DNA of 64,000 nt from NCBI RefSeq assembly GCF_014194695.1, contig NZ_JACIAH010000021.1, positions 1 through 64,000 of the forward strand. The letters run 5' to 3'. Positions 16,068-24,651 of this stretch are shown in pieces (the first letter of the stretch is position 1; the number at the start of each line of letters is the position of its first letter). The translations under genes and the position numbers were made by a program. The notes below the pieces were generated by a model. The model was given only the letters and a program-made list of their open reading frames with translations, was not told where the DNA came from and searched no databases. The stretch comes from Rhizobium sp. BK399. Its GTDB lineage: Bacteria > Pseudomonadota > Alphaproteobacteria > Rhizobiales > Rhizobiaceae.

Positions 16068-16351
16068 GAGAGCAGACATGCTGATGCTCGTGGTGAACGC
16101 CCCTGGAAAGCGTCGCCGAGGATGCCGGCGAGCGAGGTGACCTGAAATCCGCCCGAAATGCGACCTATCTCGCATGCTCGATTCGAGGGTGCGGCATCGA
16201 AGCTTCTACGGATATGCTTCGGGCCGCGGAGATTCTGCTAGAGCAGGGCATCAGTTACGTCGTGAGCCTTTCCGAACGCTTTGAGGGCGTCTCGGACGAA
16301 TCCGACGAACCTGAGGTGTCTTCAGAGCACCAGTCTCGTATCCTTCATTGA
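16021..16351 (+). pseudogene. possible frameshifted small ORF
   Basis: One frame reads MTGRTLIEMSPSERADMLML then VVNAP. Near 16100-16105 the protein-like sequence moves to another frame (LESVAEDAGERGDLKSARNA, then GCGIEASTDMLRAAEILLEQ) that is blocked by a TGA just upstream and runs to the stop at 16349-16351. Together they read as one protein of about 110 residues broken by a frameshift. The family is not recognised, so this is a tentative call. Confidence 0.3.
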
Positions 16352-16370
16352 GGCAGCCTAAGGAAACAAA

Positions 16371-16628
16371 TTGGCCTACGAACCAAAGCCCGGCGAGATC
16401 TGCATCTTCGACAACGAGAAGGCTGGACACGAGAACGCACCGGATCACCGCGGCTACTTCGTGGCACATCGCGACATTAAAGCGGGTGAAAAAATTCCGA
16501 TCGTCCTGTGGACGGGCAGGCCTGGAAGCGTCCGTACCTTCGGCGGACGCATATCAGAGCGACAGAGTTCGGATGCGGACACGGCGGCTGTCCCGGCCGA
16601 CCTGTTCGGCAATCCGCTGGAGAAGTGA
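16371..16628 (+). CDS. hypothetical protein (85 aa), TTG start
   Basis: An 85-residue soluble protein beginning MAYEPKPGEICIFDNEKAGH. It continues with a short beta-rich core (KIPIVLWTGRP) and a C-terminal DLFGNPLEK. A TTG at 16371 is the only in-frame start near the ribosome-binding site TAAGGAA (5 bases upstream). The opening resembles small conserved proteins of the form …YxxKPGxxxxFxNxxK… found in rhizobia and phages, function unknown. A terminator follows directly, so it is a single-gene or last-gene unit. Confidence 0.6.
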   Translation: MAYEPKPGEICIFDNEKAGHENAPDHRGYFVAHRDIKAGEKIPIVLWTGRPGSVRTFGGRISERQSSDADTAAVPADLFGNPLEK

Positions 16629-16657
16629 AGGCTGCGCGTCAGCCCTCACTTTGTTTC
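16624..16657 (+). terminator. Rho-independent terminator
   Basis: Stem AGTGAAGGCTG (16624-16634) pairs with CAGCCCTCACT (16640-16650) with one mismatch and a 5-base loop, followed by TTGTTTC. It overlaps the stop codon region of the 85-aa gene and ends that transcript. Confidence 0.8.
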
Positions 16658-16689
16658 ACGATTTGAAGTTTTGGCGATGGGCGCACCAA

Positions 16690-17430
16690 CGGACGCCTCC
16701 GGAGCAGCCGGAGATGGCTGGCCTCGACCGCCGCGTCGACGATGGACTTCCAGTCTTCTTCGGCCTGGCGGGCGAACTCGACGAACAGGATTGCGTTTTT
16801 TGCCGCAAGGCCGATGAGGCCGATCTGGGTCAGGACGTTGTTGTCCATGTCACGAAGGAATACACCAATCAGGGCCGCCAGGACGGCGAGAGGGACGATC
16901 AGAATGATCGCGAGGGGAAGGACCCAGCTCTCGTATTGGGCGGACAGCGCAAGGAATACGAAGATCACCGACAAAGCGAAGATGAAGGTCCCGGAGCTGC
17001 CCGTGTGTGTCTCCTGGTAGGCAAGTTCGGTCCATTCAGGTGCAGCCCGGAGGAAGCACCTTGGCCACGATCTCCTCCATCTTCTTGATCGCTGCTCCGG
17101 TGGAGGTGCCCGGCGTCGGGTTCCCCTGCAGCGGTACCGAGACATAAATGTTATAGCGCTGGACGAGCGTCGGCCCGCTCGTATCCTGGATGTCCATGAG
17201 GGTTCCGAGCCGGACGAGGGCACCCTTTGCCGACCTCACCTTGAGTGCGAGGATGTCGTCCCTGTCCATCCGGAATTGGCGATCTGCCTGAGCCCGGAGG
17301 TCGGGACGTCGAGCTAGCGCGCCTTGTCGCGGTCGATCTCCAAATAGTATTCGGGGCTCGATTCCGAGAGGTGGTGAAGACGCCTGTCAGTCCTTCATCG
17401 GCGGCGCAGCCCGGCGGCAGCTCCCGCAAC
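16690..17430 (-). pseudogene. RND multidrug efflux transporter (AcrB/MexF-like) remnant
   Basis: Pieces of an AcrB-type inner-membrane pump are spread over different minus-strand frames: AADEGLTGVFTTSR near 17400, EYYLEIDRDKAR followed by a TAG near 17320, then KVRSAKGALVRLGTLMDIQD and RYNIYVSVPLQGNPTPGTS (17120-17260). The membrane part is SVIFVFLALSAQYESWVLPL to FVEFARQAEE (16750-16960). These match the second half of an RND protein in order but include at least two frameshifts and a stop, and both ends are missing. No membrane-fusion gene is adjacent. It is a dead fragment, about 740 bases of an original of about 3.1 kb. Confidence 0.8.
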
Positions 17431-17561
17431 GAGTGTCAGAGTGTTCGCAATAGGATGGGTGCAGCCGACGCGTGGAGGTGCCGAAGGAGAGACGACCGGG
17501 TCCCCATTGACGTCGACGGCACTCGGTCGGCAGGGAGGCGGACACCTGCCGACTGGTTCTG

Positions 17562-18110
17562 TCAGGCCGCGTGGTGCTCGACCTTTGGGAAATCGACCTC
17601 GGTCTTGAAGACCTCGTTCATGTAGTTGGTGAAGGTGTTTGCGGCGACGTGGGCAACGATTTCGAGAAGCTCCTCGTCATCGAACCCAGCGGCTCTCATT
17701 GCATGCAGCTCGTCTTCGCTCACGGATCCACGCTCCTCGGCGACCTTGACCGCGAACTTCACGGCAGCATCGGCTCGCGCATCCGAGGATCCGCCGCGCC
17801 GAGCTGCCGCGATCTCGTCGATACTGAGCTTGGTCACGTGGGTTCCGGTGTAGGTGTGAGCGGCGAGGCAATAGCCGCACCCGTTCTTCTGGGCGATAGC
17901 AAGCGCGATTCTCTCGCGGATCTTCTTGTCCAGCTTGCCCTTGCCGAGCGCGCCGTTGAGCCCCGCATAGGCCTCTAGTACCGCTGGACTGTTGGACATC
18001 ATGCGGAAGACGTTCGGGACGCCGCCCATTTGCTTCTTGATCGCCTCGAGTCTCGGGCGAGCAGCCTCGGGCGCCGCTTCGATGGAAGGATGCAGAGTTA
18101 CGCGTGTCAT
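17562..18110 (-). CDS. carboxymuconolactone decarboxylase / AhpD-like family protein
   Basis: A 182-residue all-helical protein of the CMD/AhpD superfamily. The redox-active signature is clear: QKNGCGYCLAAHTYTG with the CxxC pair and the following His, preceded by the conserved Glu in KIRERIALAIA. Such proteins act as alkylhydroperoxidase-like reductases or, in a minority, as decarboxylases. Start ATG at 18110 follows GAGGAG; the longer frame to 18332 has no family sequence. It is the last of three minus-strand genes (hydrolase, AraC regulator, this) with gaps of about 30-40 bases, so it is probably controlled by that regulator. Confidence 0.85.
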   Translation of the reverse strand: MTRVTLHPSIEAAPEAARPRLEAIKKQMGGVPNVFRMMSNSPAVLEAYAGLNGALGKGKLDKKIRERIALAIAQKNGCGYCLAAHTYTGTHVTKLSIDEIAAARRGGSSDARADAAVKFAVKVAEERGSVSEDELHAMRAAGFDDEELLEIVAHVAANTFTNYMNEVFKTEVDFPKVEHHAA

Positions 18111-18142
18111 CTCAGGACTCCTCAAGAAAGGGCTGGGTGCCG

Positions 18143-19090
18143 CTAGTGCAGCTCGTGGGATGGACGATCGGGGTCGATGACCGGGAGATCGATGGTCGTG
18201 GCATTGCGTCGACGAAGCCCCCGGACGGACGACGTGGGACGGCTGCGGCGAGCGTTGCGCCATCTGCGTGGGGTGACGGAGGTCATCTTCTTGAAGACCG
18301 TCGTAAAATGAGGCTGGTTCTGGAACCCGCATTGAAGGGCGATGTCCACAAGTGGGAGATCAGTTCCCAGCAGCAGCTTCGCGGCTTCCTGAATGCGAAG
18401 ACGCAGAAGGAATTCATGTGCGCTCATCGAGGTGGCCGCCTTGAAGGTGGCGGCGAAGTGCGCGCGCGAGAAGCCCGCGACGTCCGCCAGCTCTTCAAGG
18501 GTCAGGCGCTGGTCGAGCCTCGCTTCTGCATGGCGCCGCACTCGGTTCAGCCGCCAGGTGGACAGGGGATGCACGCGGGGCAGGGACTGATAGCGCTCGA
18601 ATGCCCGTGCCGAGAATTCGCGCGCAAGGTCGCTTCTTCGCGCCGCCGAGCTTTCCGACACGTCATCGATCAGTTCTGAGAGACGCTCGTCACGAATGTT
18701 AAAGCGGCCGCCGATGACCTGGCAAGGCCAGGAGTGCCGTTCGCGCAGGAACGTCAGGACGTACAGGCAGGCATCCGACTGCAGCTCCACGGAAATCGGA
18801 TCAGAGCCTTCGATGAATGCGATGCTGTCTTCCACCAAGACGCCCTGATAGAGGACGCATCCTTTCTGCTCGAGGCGAAGCTCGGAATCGCGGTCTGCAA
18901 GGATGAAGGTGCCAGCTCCAGCGCTGAGCGAAGTGGTGATCGCGCGGCTTCCATTCTCGCGGGTGAGCTTCGCAAGGAAGATGTTGGGGTCAGCAACTTG
19001 ATAGTGCTCCACATGCAGGCAGTCATCGAAGGTTTCGAAGACGTCGCCTGTCATGCCCAGGCTCACCTTGATGGCGATATCGGGGTGCAT
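18143..19090 (-). CDS. AraC-family transcriptional regulator
   Basis: A 315-residue regulator with an N-terminal ligand-binding half (about 1-190, typical of the AraC-binding-like-domain group). The C-terminal double HTH (about 195-290) is marked by LTLEELADVAGFSRAHFAAT and VDIALQCGFQNQPHFTTVFK. The 25-residue tail after the HTH is basic and low in complexity. ATG at 19090 is preceded by AGGAG at 6 bases. It lies in line between a secreted hydrolase gene and a CMD-family gene, its likely targets. Confidence 0.88.
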   Translation of the reverse strand: MHPDIAIKVSLGMTGDVFETFDDCLHVEHYQVADPNIFLAKLTRENGSRAITTSLSAGAGTFILADRDSELRLEQKGCVLYQGVLVEDSIAFIEGSDPISVELQSDACLYVLTFLRERHSWPCQVIGGRFNIRDERLSELIDDVSESSAARRSDLAREFSARAFERYQSLPRVHPLSTWRLNRVRRHAEARLDQRLTLEELADVAGFSRAHFAATFKAATSMSAHEFLLRLRIQEAAKLLLGTDLPLVDIALQCGFQNQPHFTTVFKKMTSVTPRRWRNARRSRPTSSVRGLRRRNATTIDLPVIDPDRPSHELH

Positions 19091-19131
19091 GTCATGCTCC
19101 TGTTGTTAACGGTGTTGCGGGGACGCCAGGC

Positions 19132-19902
19132 CTAATCCTCGGCGGCGCGCTCGATCATCGCTGCGACCTTGTCGGGGTGCGAGATCATCACGACGTGGGA
19201 CGACCCCTTGACCTCCACCGCTTCCTTCGCGTTAGCGCGCTTGGCCATGTAGGCATGCAGTGCGGGAGGAAGGTTTTTGTCCTCGGAGCCGAAGATGAAG
19301 TGCGAGGGCAGAGACTTCCACGCGGGTTCGGTCGATGGCTCTTCGAAGGCTTCTGCCGCGATCGGGCGCTGCTCGGCTCCCATCAGCGCTGCCTTGTCCT
19401 TCGGCACGTCAGCCGCGAACTGTTTCCAGAACTTGCTCTGCTCGATGTAGAGGTCGTGCTTGCCATCCGGCTGAAGGACAGGCGGTGCAAGCGTGCCGCC
19501 CAGCGTGCTACCGGAGAACTTCTTGCCCAGCTCGCTGACGCTCTCACCGTTCTCCGGAGCAAGGCCGGACACGAAGACGAGTGACTTGACCCCAGTATCC
19601 TTGATCGAGACGTCGCTGATGACCGACCCACCATAGGAGTGACCGACGAGCACGATTGGGCCTTTGATCGACTTCAGCACCTGGCTGACGTAATCGGAGT
19701 CGTATTTCAGACCCCGCAGAGGGTTGGCGATAGCGACGACTGGATAGCCGTCCTTCAGGAGTTTTGTCGCCACGCCGTCCCAGCTCGCGGACTCTGCGAA
19801 GGCGCCGTGCACGAGAACGACGGTTGGTTTGGAGGCGGCGAGCGCTGATCCGCTCAGCAGGAGTGCTGCCAACATTGCGGTGCTTGAAAGGAACTTCTTC
19901 AT
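19132..19902 (-). CDS. secreted alpha/beta hydrolase
   Basis: A 256-residue alpha/beta-hydrolase with a Sec signal peptide (MKKFLSSTAMLAALLLSGSA, cleavage near LAA). Motifs: oxyanion region VVLVHGAFAES, nucleophile elbow GHSYGG, and a late SSHVVMISHP supplying the catalytic His. It belongs to the RutD/EstA-like group often annotated simply as alpha/beta hydrolase. ATG at 19902 follows GAGGTG and is preferred over the GTG nine bases earlier. First gene of a three-gene unit with the AraC regulator and the CMD protein. Substrate unknown, probably an ester. Confidence 0.83.
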   Translation of the reverse strand: MKKFLSSTAMLAALLLSGSALAASKPTVVLVHGAFAESASWDGVATKLLKDGYPVVAIANPLRGLKYDSDYVSQVLKSIKGPIVLVGHSYGGSVISDVSIKDTGVKSLVFVSGLAPENGESVSELGKKFSGSTLGGTLAPPVLQPDGKHDLYIEQSKFWKQFAADVPKDKAALMGAEQRPIAAEAFEEPSTEPAWKSLPSHFIFGSEDKNLPPALHAYMAKRANAKEAVEVKGSSHVVMISHPDKVAAMIERAAED

Positions 19903-20049
19903 GGATGTCACCTCTATGAGCGCCGGGATCCGAATGTCCCTATGGCACTGGTTTCATTGAGGTGACGCTACATCTTGCGGCGCGGAGATAGTGTGAGATG
20001 TCGGGAAGGGGTGTGAGACGATGTTGGGCGGGCAGGAGGCTGTCCGGCG

Positions 20050-20083
20050 CAAAAAGCGCACCGCAGGTCATCCCCTGCGGTGC
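20050..20083 (-). terminator. Rho-independent terminator (minus strand)
   Basis: A perfect 10-base stem (GCACCGCAGG at 20058-20067 with CCTGCGGTGC at 20074-20083), followed on the minus strand by GCTTTTTGC. It lies about 95 bases downstream of the chlorite dismutase-family gene and should end that transcript. Confidence 0.85.
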
Positions 20084-20178
20084 CCTCGGTATCGGGGCTT
20101 TGTCCAATAGCATGAACAGCTTGGCCAACGCGGTCACGCGCGGTCTGCGCCTACGAGAAGGCGAGCCTGAGTTGGACC

Positions 20179-20760
20179 TCACTCGGTGTCCTTGGCTAGG
20201 CGGATGTCTATCTCGCGCTCCATAAAGCTCCATTCCTTCGTCGCCCTAAGTTCGCTCAGCACGTCTTCGAATGCGGGCTCGTCGGCAGGAGCGAAGTCGA
20301 GGAAGCCTAGAAAATCGAAGGGTGCATCCATTTCCAGATCCCGGCAGTGGAGCAGCCGCCGGGCGATCGCGGGCAGAAAGCGCAGTCCTATCGCAATATG
20401 ATGCGACTGCTCCTCGAGAACGGCGCGGCGTTCGTCCTGTGTCATTGCCCACCAGTCGGCGGACTTTTGCAGTAGGATGAGAGCGGCTCTTGTCGCTTCC
20501 GGGCGGCCGATCGGCTCCTGCCTTTCCACGAGCGAACGCTTTTCGTCACGTGTAGTGTATCGGTCGTTGGTGGCGACCCCGCGAAGGATCCAGGCGGCGT
20601 CGGATGCTTCCGCCGGGCCGTTCCCTGAAAGCATGGCCACTCGGGATACCGCAGCTAATGGTGGTCCCAAGAGGGCGCGCTGCGAAACGACGATCCATCC
20701 GCCCTGGTTGCCGCCAACAAACGTCGTTGCTCTCGGGTTCGGTGCGCCGAAATCGGTCAT
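20179..20760 (-). CDS. chlorite dismutase-family haem-binding protein
   Basis: A 193-residue member of the chlorite dismutase superfamily. Recognised blocks are TFVGGNQGGWIVVSQRALLG, LRGVATNDRYTTRDEKRSLV (close to residues 58-77), GRPEATRAALILLQKSADWW and SHHIAIGLRFLPAIARRLLH with the proximal His region, then FDFLGFLDFAP and the C-terminal REIDIRLAK. It lacks a signal peptide, so it is cytoplasmic. Members range from true chlorite-splitting enzymes to coproporphyrin-using proteins; which applies cannot be settled by eye. ATG at 20760 follows CTGGAG. It lies 28 bases downstream of a wHTH-receiver regulator on the same strand, its likely controller. Confidence 0.82.
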   Translation of the reverse strand: MTDFGAPNPRATTFVGGNQGGWIVVSQRALLGPPLAAVSRVAMLSGNGPAEASDAAWILRGVATNDRYTTRDEKRSLVERQEPIGRPEATRAALILLQKSADWWAMTQDERRAVLEEQSHHIAIGLRFLPAIARRLLHCRDLEMDAPFDFLGFLDFAPADEPAFEDVLSELRATKEWSFMEREIDIRLAKDTE

Positions 20761-20788
20761 GAGAAGCTCCAGGGAATCTGGTCGGCGA

Positions 20789-21610
20789 TCAGGCGTTGAT
20801 GGCCATATCCACCGCAGACAGCAGATCCTGATGCCGCACTGGTTTCGTCAGGAACTCGACAGCGCCGGCCTTCATGGCGCGAACCGACATCGGAATGTCC
20901 GCGTTGCCGCTGATGAAGACGATCCGCTGACGGAGACCCGACTTCATGAGTTCGGCCTGGAAGTCCAAGCCGCTCTGTCCGGGGAGGCCGACGTCGAGTA
21001 TCAGACAATCCGCGCGATGTACACTGTCGCTTTCCTCATAGGCCTTCACCGAGGGAAATGATCCCACGCAGTGACCGACCGACCGGAGGAGCCCGGTTAT
21101 TGCGCGTCGGACGCCATCGTCGTCGTCGATCAGGACTATGTACGGCTTGTCCTTGTCAACCTTCTCTACGATGTCGATTGTCGGCTGCGGTGCGATGCCA
21201 AGGGAAGGGGCCAGGCCACCTTGCGGCGCTGTATCGTCCCGAACGAGCATGTATCCGCGGCGAACGATAGTCTTGATCATATCCCCGTGGTCGCCCAGCG
21301 CCCTACGAAGCGAGCCGATCTGGAAACGGAGGTTGCACTCCTCGACGACCATCGACGGCCAGACCTCGTCGAAGATCTCTTCCTTGCTCACGATGCCACC
21401 GTTGTGCCGCAGGAGGACCATGAGTAGATCGAACGCGCGTCCACCGATCTCTCGGGGTCGGCCGTCCATGAGGAGCTGTCTCGAGTGGGGGACGGCGCAG
21501 AAGCGGCCGAAGCTTATGGCGTCGTCGCCTGTTTCGCGCGGCCCATGGTGCGGTGGCTGTGCGTCCCGAGACTTCGGACGGTCTGTCGAATTTGCGAACG
21601 GAACTTGCAT
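20789..21610 (-). CDS. response regulator with reversed architecture: OmpR-type winged helix followed by receiver
   Basis: A 273-residue regulator. The N-terminal Trans_reg_C winged helix spans about 31-125 (GRPREIGGRAFDLLMVLLRH, GGIVSKEEIFDEVWP, IKTIVRRGYML). A linker leads to a FixJ-like receiver at about 156-273 with IDDDDGV, phosphoacceptor D206 (CLILDVGLPGQSG), FISGNAD and EFLTKPV. Normal OmpR-family regulators have the receiver first, so the order is inverted, as if two genes had fused. All receiver residues are intact. ATG at 21610 follows GGGGAG at 6 bases. It precedes a chlorite dismutase-family gene by 28 bases. A decayed copy of its winged helix lies at 38560-38660. Confidence 0.86.
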   Translation of the reverse strand: MQVPFANSTDRPKSRDAQPPHHGPRETGDDAISFGRFCAVPHSRQLLMDGRPREIGGRAFDLLMVLLRHNGGIVSKEEIFDEVWPSMVVEECNLRFQIGSLRRALGDHGDMIKTIVRRGYMLVRDDTAPQGGLAPSLGIAPQPTIDIVEKVDKDKPYIVLIDDDDGVRRAITGLLRSVGHCVGSFPSVKAYEESDSVHRADCLILDVGLPGQSGLDFQAELMKSGLRQRIVFISGNADIPMSVRAMKAGAVEFLTKPVRHQDLLSAVDMAINA

Positions 21611-22075
21611 GGCTGACTCCCCAGTCGGCTGCGGATGTCGCCGCATGTGTGGGATCGCGAAGTTGGCTTCGTTCTCTTCCCCGGCCCGCGGAGGCATCGA
21701 CATCAATGTGTGATCGCGAGAGCAACCTAGCCCCGCAGGCAATGGTGAACAATCCGACTCTTGTCGCTAGAACACGGCCAAGGTCGATGCGGACTCGACC
21801 TTAGTCTAGGTTTCCCGAGCGGATCTGGACATCTCACGGGATCTCACCCGGCTTCACGACAACTACCTCGTGATCGTTGCCGGGGAAGAGTATTGCTCAA
21901 TCGACTTGAGCATAATGGTTCAAGCGGATCTGGCACCGAGCTAAAATAGCTCCGCATTGTGCAGATCGGCTTTCCTCGATCGAAGCTCGGCCGAATTTGG
22001 ATCGAGGCCGCCACCACGCTTCCTCCCAGCGTGGTGGCACTTCTTCAGGCACGCTGTCAACCAATGGAGCGGGTA
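21611..22075. other. intergenic region between divergent genes
   Basis: 465 bases separate the winged-helix/receiver gene (minus) from the metallo-beta-lactamase gene (plus). No gene is recognised in it. The only structure seen is the 7-bp inverted repeat at 21894-21912. Promoters for both directions should lie here. Confidence 0.5.
21894..21912. promoter_or_regulatory. perfect 7-bp inverted repeat upstream of the metallo-beta-lactamase gene
   Basis: TGCTCAA-TCGAC-TTGAGCA is an exact palindrome with a 5-base centre, of operator size. It is about 165 bases upstream of the start at 22076, so it may be an operator or the top of a leader hairpin. No regulator can be assigned. Confidence 0.4.
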
Positions 22076-23044
22076 ATGACCAAACACGACTATGCCTTAT
22101 CAAGACGCGGTTTCTGCCTTTGCTGCCTTGGCGGCGCGACGGTTGCCGCCACGGGCGCGTGGCTGACGCCCCGCGCGGCCTTCGCGGCCGCCAAGAGCCA
22201 GGTCCTGATCATCCGCGAGGCCGCCGCCAAAGCCGACATCGCGACCACAAAACTTCGCGGCGGCGTGAACGTACTCGTCGGTTCGGGCGGCAACGTCGCC
22301 GCCGTCACTGGCAAGGACGGCAAGCTGCTGGTCGACGCCGGAATAACCGCCACGCGTCCGCGTCTGGAAAAGGCTCTGGCGGATATCGGTCCGGAGCCGA
22401 TCACTCATCTCATCGACACTCACTGGCACTTCGACCATACCGACGGCAATGAATGGCTGAACTCCGAAGGTGCCGCCATTATGGCGCATCCGAACACCCT
22501 GAAGCATCTCGAAGCCGCCACCCGCGTCGATGACTGGAACTTCGACTTCCCACCGTCCCCGAAGGGCGCGCTGCCGACCCGCCTGATGAAGGGCAACGAG
22601 GAAACGCTGAAGCTCGACAACAAGACGATCAAACTCAGGTACTACGGCCCTGCTCACACCGACAGCGACATTTCGGTGTTCTTCGAGGAGGACAACGTGA
22701 TCCATGTCGGTGACACGCTTTGGACCGGGCTATACCCCTTCATCGACTCCTCGACAGGCGGCAGCATCGACGGCCAGATCGCCGCGGCAGAAGCGAACAT
22801 AAAGATGGTCGACAAGGAGACCGTCGTTATCCCTGGTCACGGCGACATCGCGAACCGCGAAGACATCAAGGTCTGGCTCGACATGCTCGTCGGTGCCAGA
22901 GAGGAGGTGGCCAAAATGAAAAAGGCTGGCCGCTCCGTCGAGGAAACCATCGCTGCCAACCCGACCAAGCAATGGGACGCCAAGTTCGGCCAGTGGGTGA
23001 TACCTCCGGCGCTCTTCACGCGTGTTGTCTACGAAGGCGTCTGA
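22076..23044 (+). CDS. Tat-exported metallo-beta-lactamase fold hydrolase
   Basis: A 322-residue periplasmic hydrolase. A twin-arginine signal (ALSRRGFCLCCLGGATVAAT, residues 7-26) leads to a metallo-beta-lactamase domain with the zinc motif THWHFDHTDG, further ligands in GDTLW and the final PGHGD. ATG at 22076 follows GGAG at 6 bases and places the RR pair correctly; the longer frame from 21959 is rejected. It opens a run of seven plus-strand genes with short gaps (PPOX, DUF1348, DUF983, DUF302, GST, alpha/beta hydrolase) that look like a detoxification or stress operon. The two vicinal cysteines in the signal region are unusual. Confidence 0.87.
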   Translation: MTKHDYALSRRGFCLCCLGGATVAATGAWLTPRAAFAAAKSQVLIIREAAAKADIATTKLRGGVNVLVGSGGNVAAVTGKDGKLLVDAGITATRPRLEKALADIGPEPITHLIDTHWHFDHTDGNEWLNSEGAAIMAHPNTLKHLEAATRVDDWNFDFPPSPKGALPTRLMKGNEETLKLDNKTIKLRYYGPAHTDSDISVFFEEDNVIHVGDTLWTGLYPFIDSSTGGSIDGQIAAAEANIKMVDKETVVIPGHGDIANREDIKVWLDMLVGAREEVAKMKKAGRSVEETIAANPTKQWDAKFGQWVIPPALFTRVVYEGV

Positions 23045-23082
23045 AGGCATTCTGGCCCGAGGGCTGCCGGAGGAGGGTGACT

Positions 23083-23712
23083 ATGGACATCGCGCATCAG
23101 GTCTCGAGCGACGTAGCCTTCACGACAAGCGTGAAGGCGATCCAGGAACGCAAGGGGTCTCGACGTTCGTATTTGCGGATGGAAGAGCGTGGTGGGTGGG
23201 CGACCACGATCACACCCGACCTAAAAGACTACATCGAGAAGCAGATCAGCGTGTTTCTCGCCACGGTAAATTCCGAGGGTCAGCCATACATCCAGCATCG
23301 TGGCGGCCCTCCGGGGTTTCTTCGGGTGATTGACGAAACGACGATCGGCTTCGTCGACTTCGTTGGAAATCGGCAGTTCATCTCGCAGGGAAACCTGGTC
23401 GAGAACGACAAGGCACATCTTTTTCTCATCGACTACGGCAGTCGATCCCGGGTGAAGATCTGGGGTACTGCCAAGGTCGTCGAAGGTGACGAGGAAACGG
23501 TCAAGAAGTTGATGCCCGAAGGATACGCAGCGAGGCCGGAACAGGTGATTCTCTTCAAGGTGACGGCCTGGGATGCGAATTGCCCGCAGCATATCCCGCT
23601 GCGGTTTGAGGCAGACGAGGTGCTCAAGGCAATCGAGACAAGGGATACGCGCATCAGGGAACTGGAAGCGCAAGTCGCAGCATTGAAAGCGGCTGCCACC
23701 AATCATGGATAG
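23083..23712 (+). CDS. pyridoxamine 5'-phosphate oxidase-family flavoprotein
   Basis: A 209-residue FMN-binding split-barrel protein. Core sequences are IEKQISVFLATVNSEGQPYI, GPPGFLRVIDETTIGFVDF, NRQFISQGNL and RVKIWGTAKVV. The C-terminus (about 180-209, TRDTRIRELEAQVAALKAAA) is a short predicted coiled coil, possibly for oligomerisation. ATG at 23083 is preceded by AGGAGG; the longer frame from 22720 is a shadow of the upstream gene. The subgroup is usually annotated as PPOX-class nitroreductase-like or general-stress flavoprotein; substrate unknown. Nine bases separate it from the next gene. Confidence 0.85.
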   Translation: MDIAHQVSSDVAFTTSVKAIQERKGSRRSYLRMEERGGWATTITPDLKDYIEKQISVFLATVNSEGQPYIQHRGGPPGFLRVIDETTIGFVDFVGNRQFISQGNLVENDKAHLFLIDYGSRSRVKIWGTAKVVEGDEETVKKLMPEGYAARPEQVILFKVTAWDANCPQHIPLRFEADEVLKAIETRDTRIRELEAQVAALKAAATNHG

Positions 23713-23721
23713 GGACGACAA

Positions 23722-24186
23722 ATGACCCGCCCACCACTGCCACCCTTCACCCTTCAGTCCGCGACCGAGAAGGTCCGGCTTGCCGAGGACGCCTGGAACA
23801 CTCGGGATCCTGCGAAAGTCGCGCTCGCCTACACGGTCGACAGTCGCTGGCGGAACCGCGCAGAGTTCGTGGTCGGTCGTCCGGCGATAGAAGCATTCCT
23901 TGCTCGGAAGTGGGCGAAGGAGCTTGATTATCGACTGATCAAGGAACTCTGGGCCTTCTCAGGAAATCGCGTCGCGGTCCGCTTTGCCTACGAACACCAC
24001 GACGACAGTGGCACCTGGTTCAGAGCCTATGGCAACGAGAATTGGGAATTCGACGCCGACGGTTTAATGAAGTACCGTCATGCGAGCATCAACGAGCATC
24101 CGATTAAGGAAACGGACCGCGCCTTCAAGTGGCCGCTCGGCCGCCGCCCGGACGGGCATTGGGGATTGAGCCATTACGGTTTCTAG
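23722..24186 (+). CDS. NTF2-like protein, DUF1348 family
   Basis: A 154-residue protein with the DUF1348 signature: KVRLAEDAWNTRDPAKVALA, SRWRNRAEFVVGRPAIEAFL, RVAVRFAYEHHDDSGTWFR and YGNENWEFDADGLM, ending with the family's GRRPDGHWGL. Length is normal and the product has no signal peptide. Function of the family is unknown; NTF2-fold proteins hold small hydrophobic ligands. It is tightly packed (9 bases) behind the PPOX gene in the detoxification-type operon. Confidence 0.87.
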   Translation: MTRPPLPPFTLQSATEKVRLAEDAWNTRDPAKVALAYTVDSRWRNRAEFVVGRPAIEAFLARKWAKELDYRLIKELWAFSGNRVAVRFAYEHHDDSGTWFRAYGNENWEFDADGLMKYRHASINEHPIKETDRAFKWPLGRRPDGHWGLSHYGF

Positions 24187-24216
24187 CGCCGCAGGAAACC
24201 TGATTTAGGAGGGCAG

Positions 24217-24639
24217 ATGTCCAAGCGCACTCAGGTCGATACGAACACGAACGACAACTATCCCCCGCTCCCGCCCATACAGACGGGCATTCGTGGCCTT
24301 TGTCCACGATGCGGCAAAGGCCATCTGTTCAAGGGCTTTCTGACGCTTCGTCCAAACTGCGAGGTCTGTGGGCTCGACTACTCCTTCGCCGATCCCGCCG
24401 ATGGTCCGGCCTTCTTTGTCATCTGTTTTGCCTGCATTCCGACGGTGCTGCTCTCGGTATGGCTCGAGGTCGCGCACAATGCGTCGATCTGGACGCAGAT
24501 CTTCGTCACCGGACCGTTCCTGCTCGCGACCTGTATTCCACCACTTCGGCCGCTCAAAGGCTGGCTGGTAGCCTCCCAGTATTTCTACAAGGCCCAGGAA
24601 GGCAGACTAGCCAAGGGCGACGAGATCGATGCCGACTAG
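24217..24639 (+). CDS. DUF983-family membrane protein with zinc ribbon
   Basis: A 140-residue membrane protein. A CPRCGKGHLF knuckle (about 29-38) and CEVCGLDYSF (about 48-57) form a likely zinc ribbon before two membrane segments (AFFVICFACIPTVLLSVWLE and a second near 90-112). This is the DUF983 layout, a family of unknown function common in alphaproteobacteria. Start ATG at 24217 follows GGAGG. It lies 30 bases after the DUF1348 gene and 12 before the DUF302 gene, so it is co-transcribed. Confidence 0.87.
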   Translation: MSKRTQVDTNTNDNYPPLPPIQTGIRGLCPRCGKGHLFKGFLTLRPNCEVCGLDYSFADPADGPAFFVICFACIPTVLLSVWLEVAHNASIWTQIFVTGPFLLATCIPPLRPLKGWLVASQYFYKAQEGRLAKGDEIDAD

Positions 24640-24651
24640 AGGAGGTCGTTC

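Noticed and set aside
22720..23712. 330-residue version of the PPOX protein
   Set aside because: The first 120 codons are the metallo-beta-lactamase gene read out of frame; the ATG at 23083 has AGGAGG and starts the family sequence.
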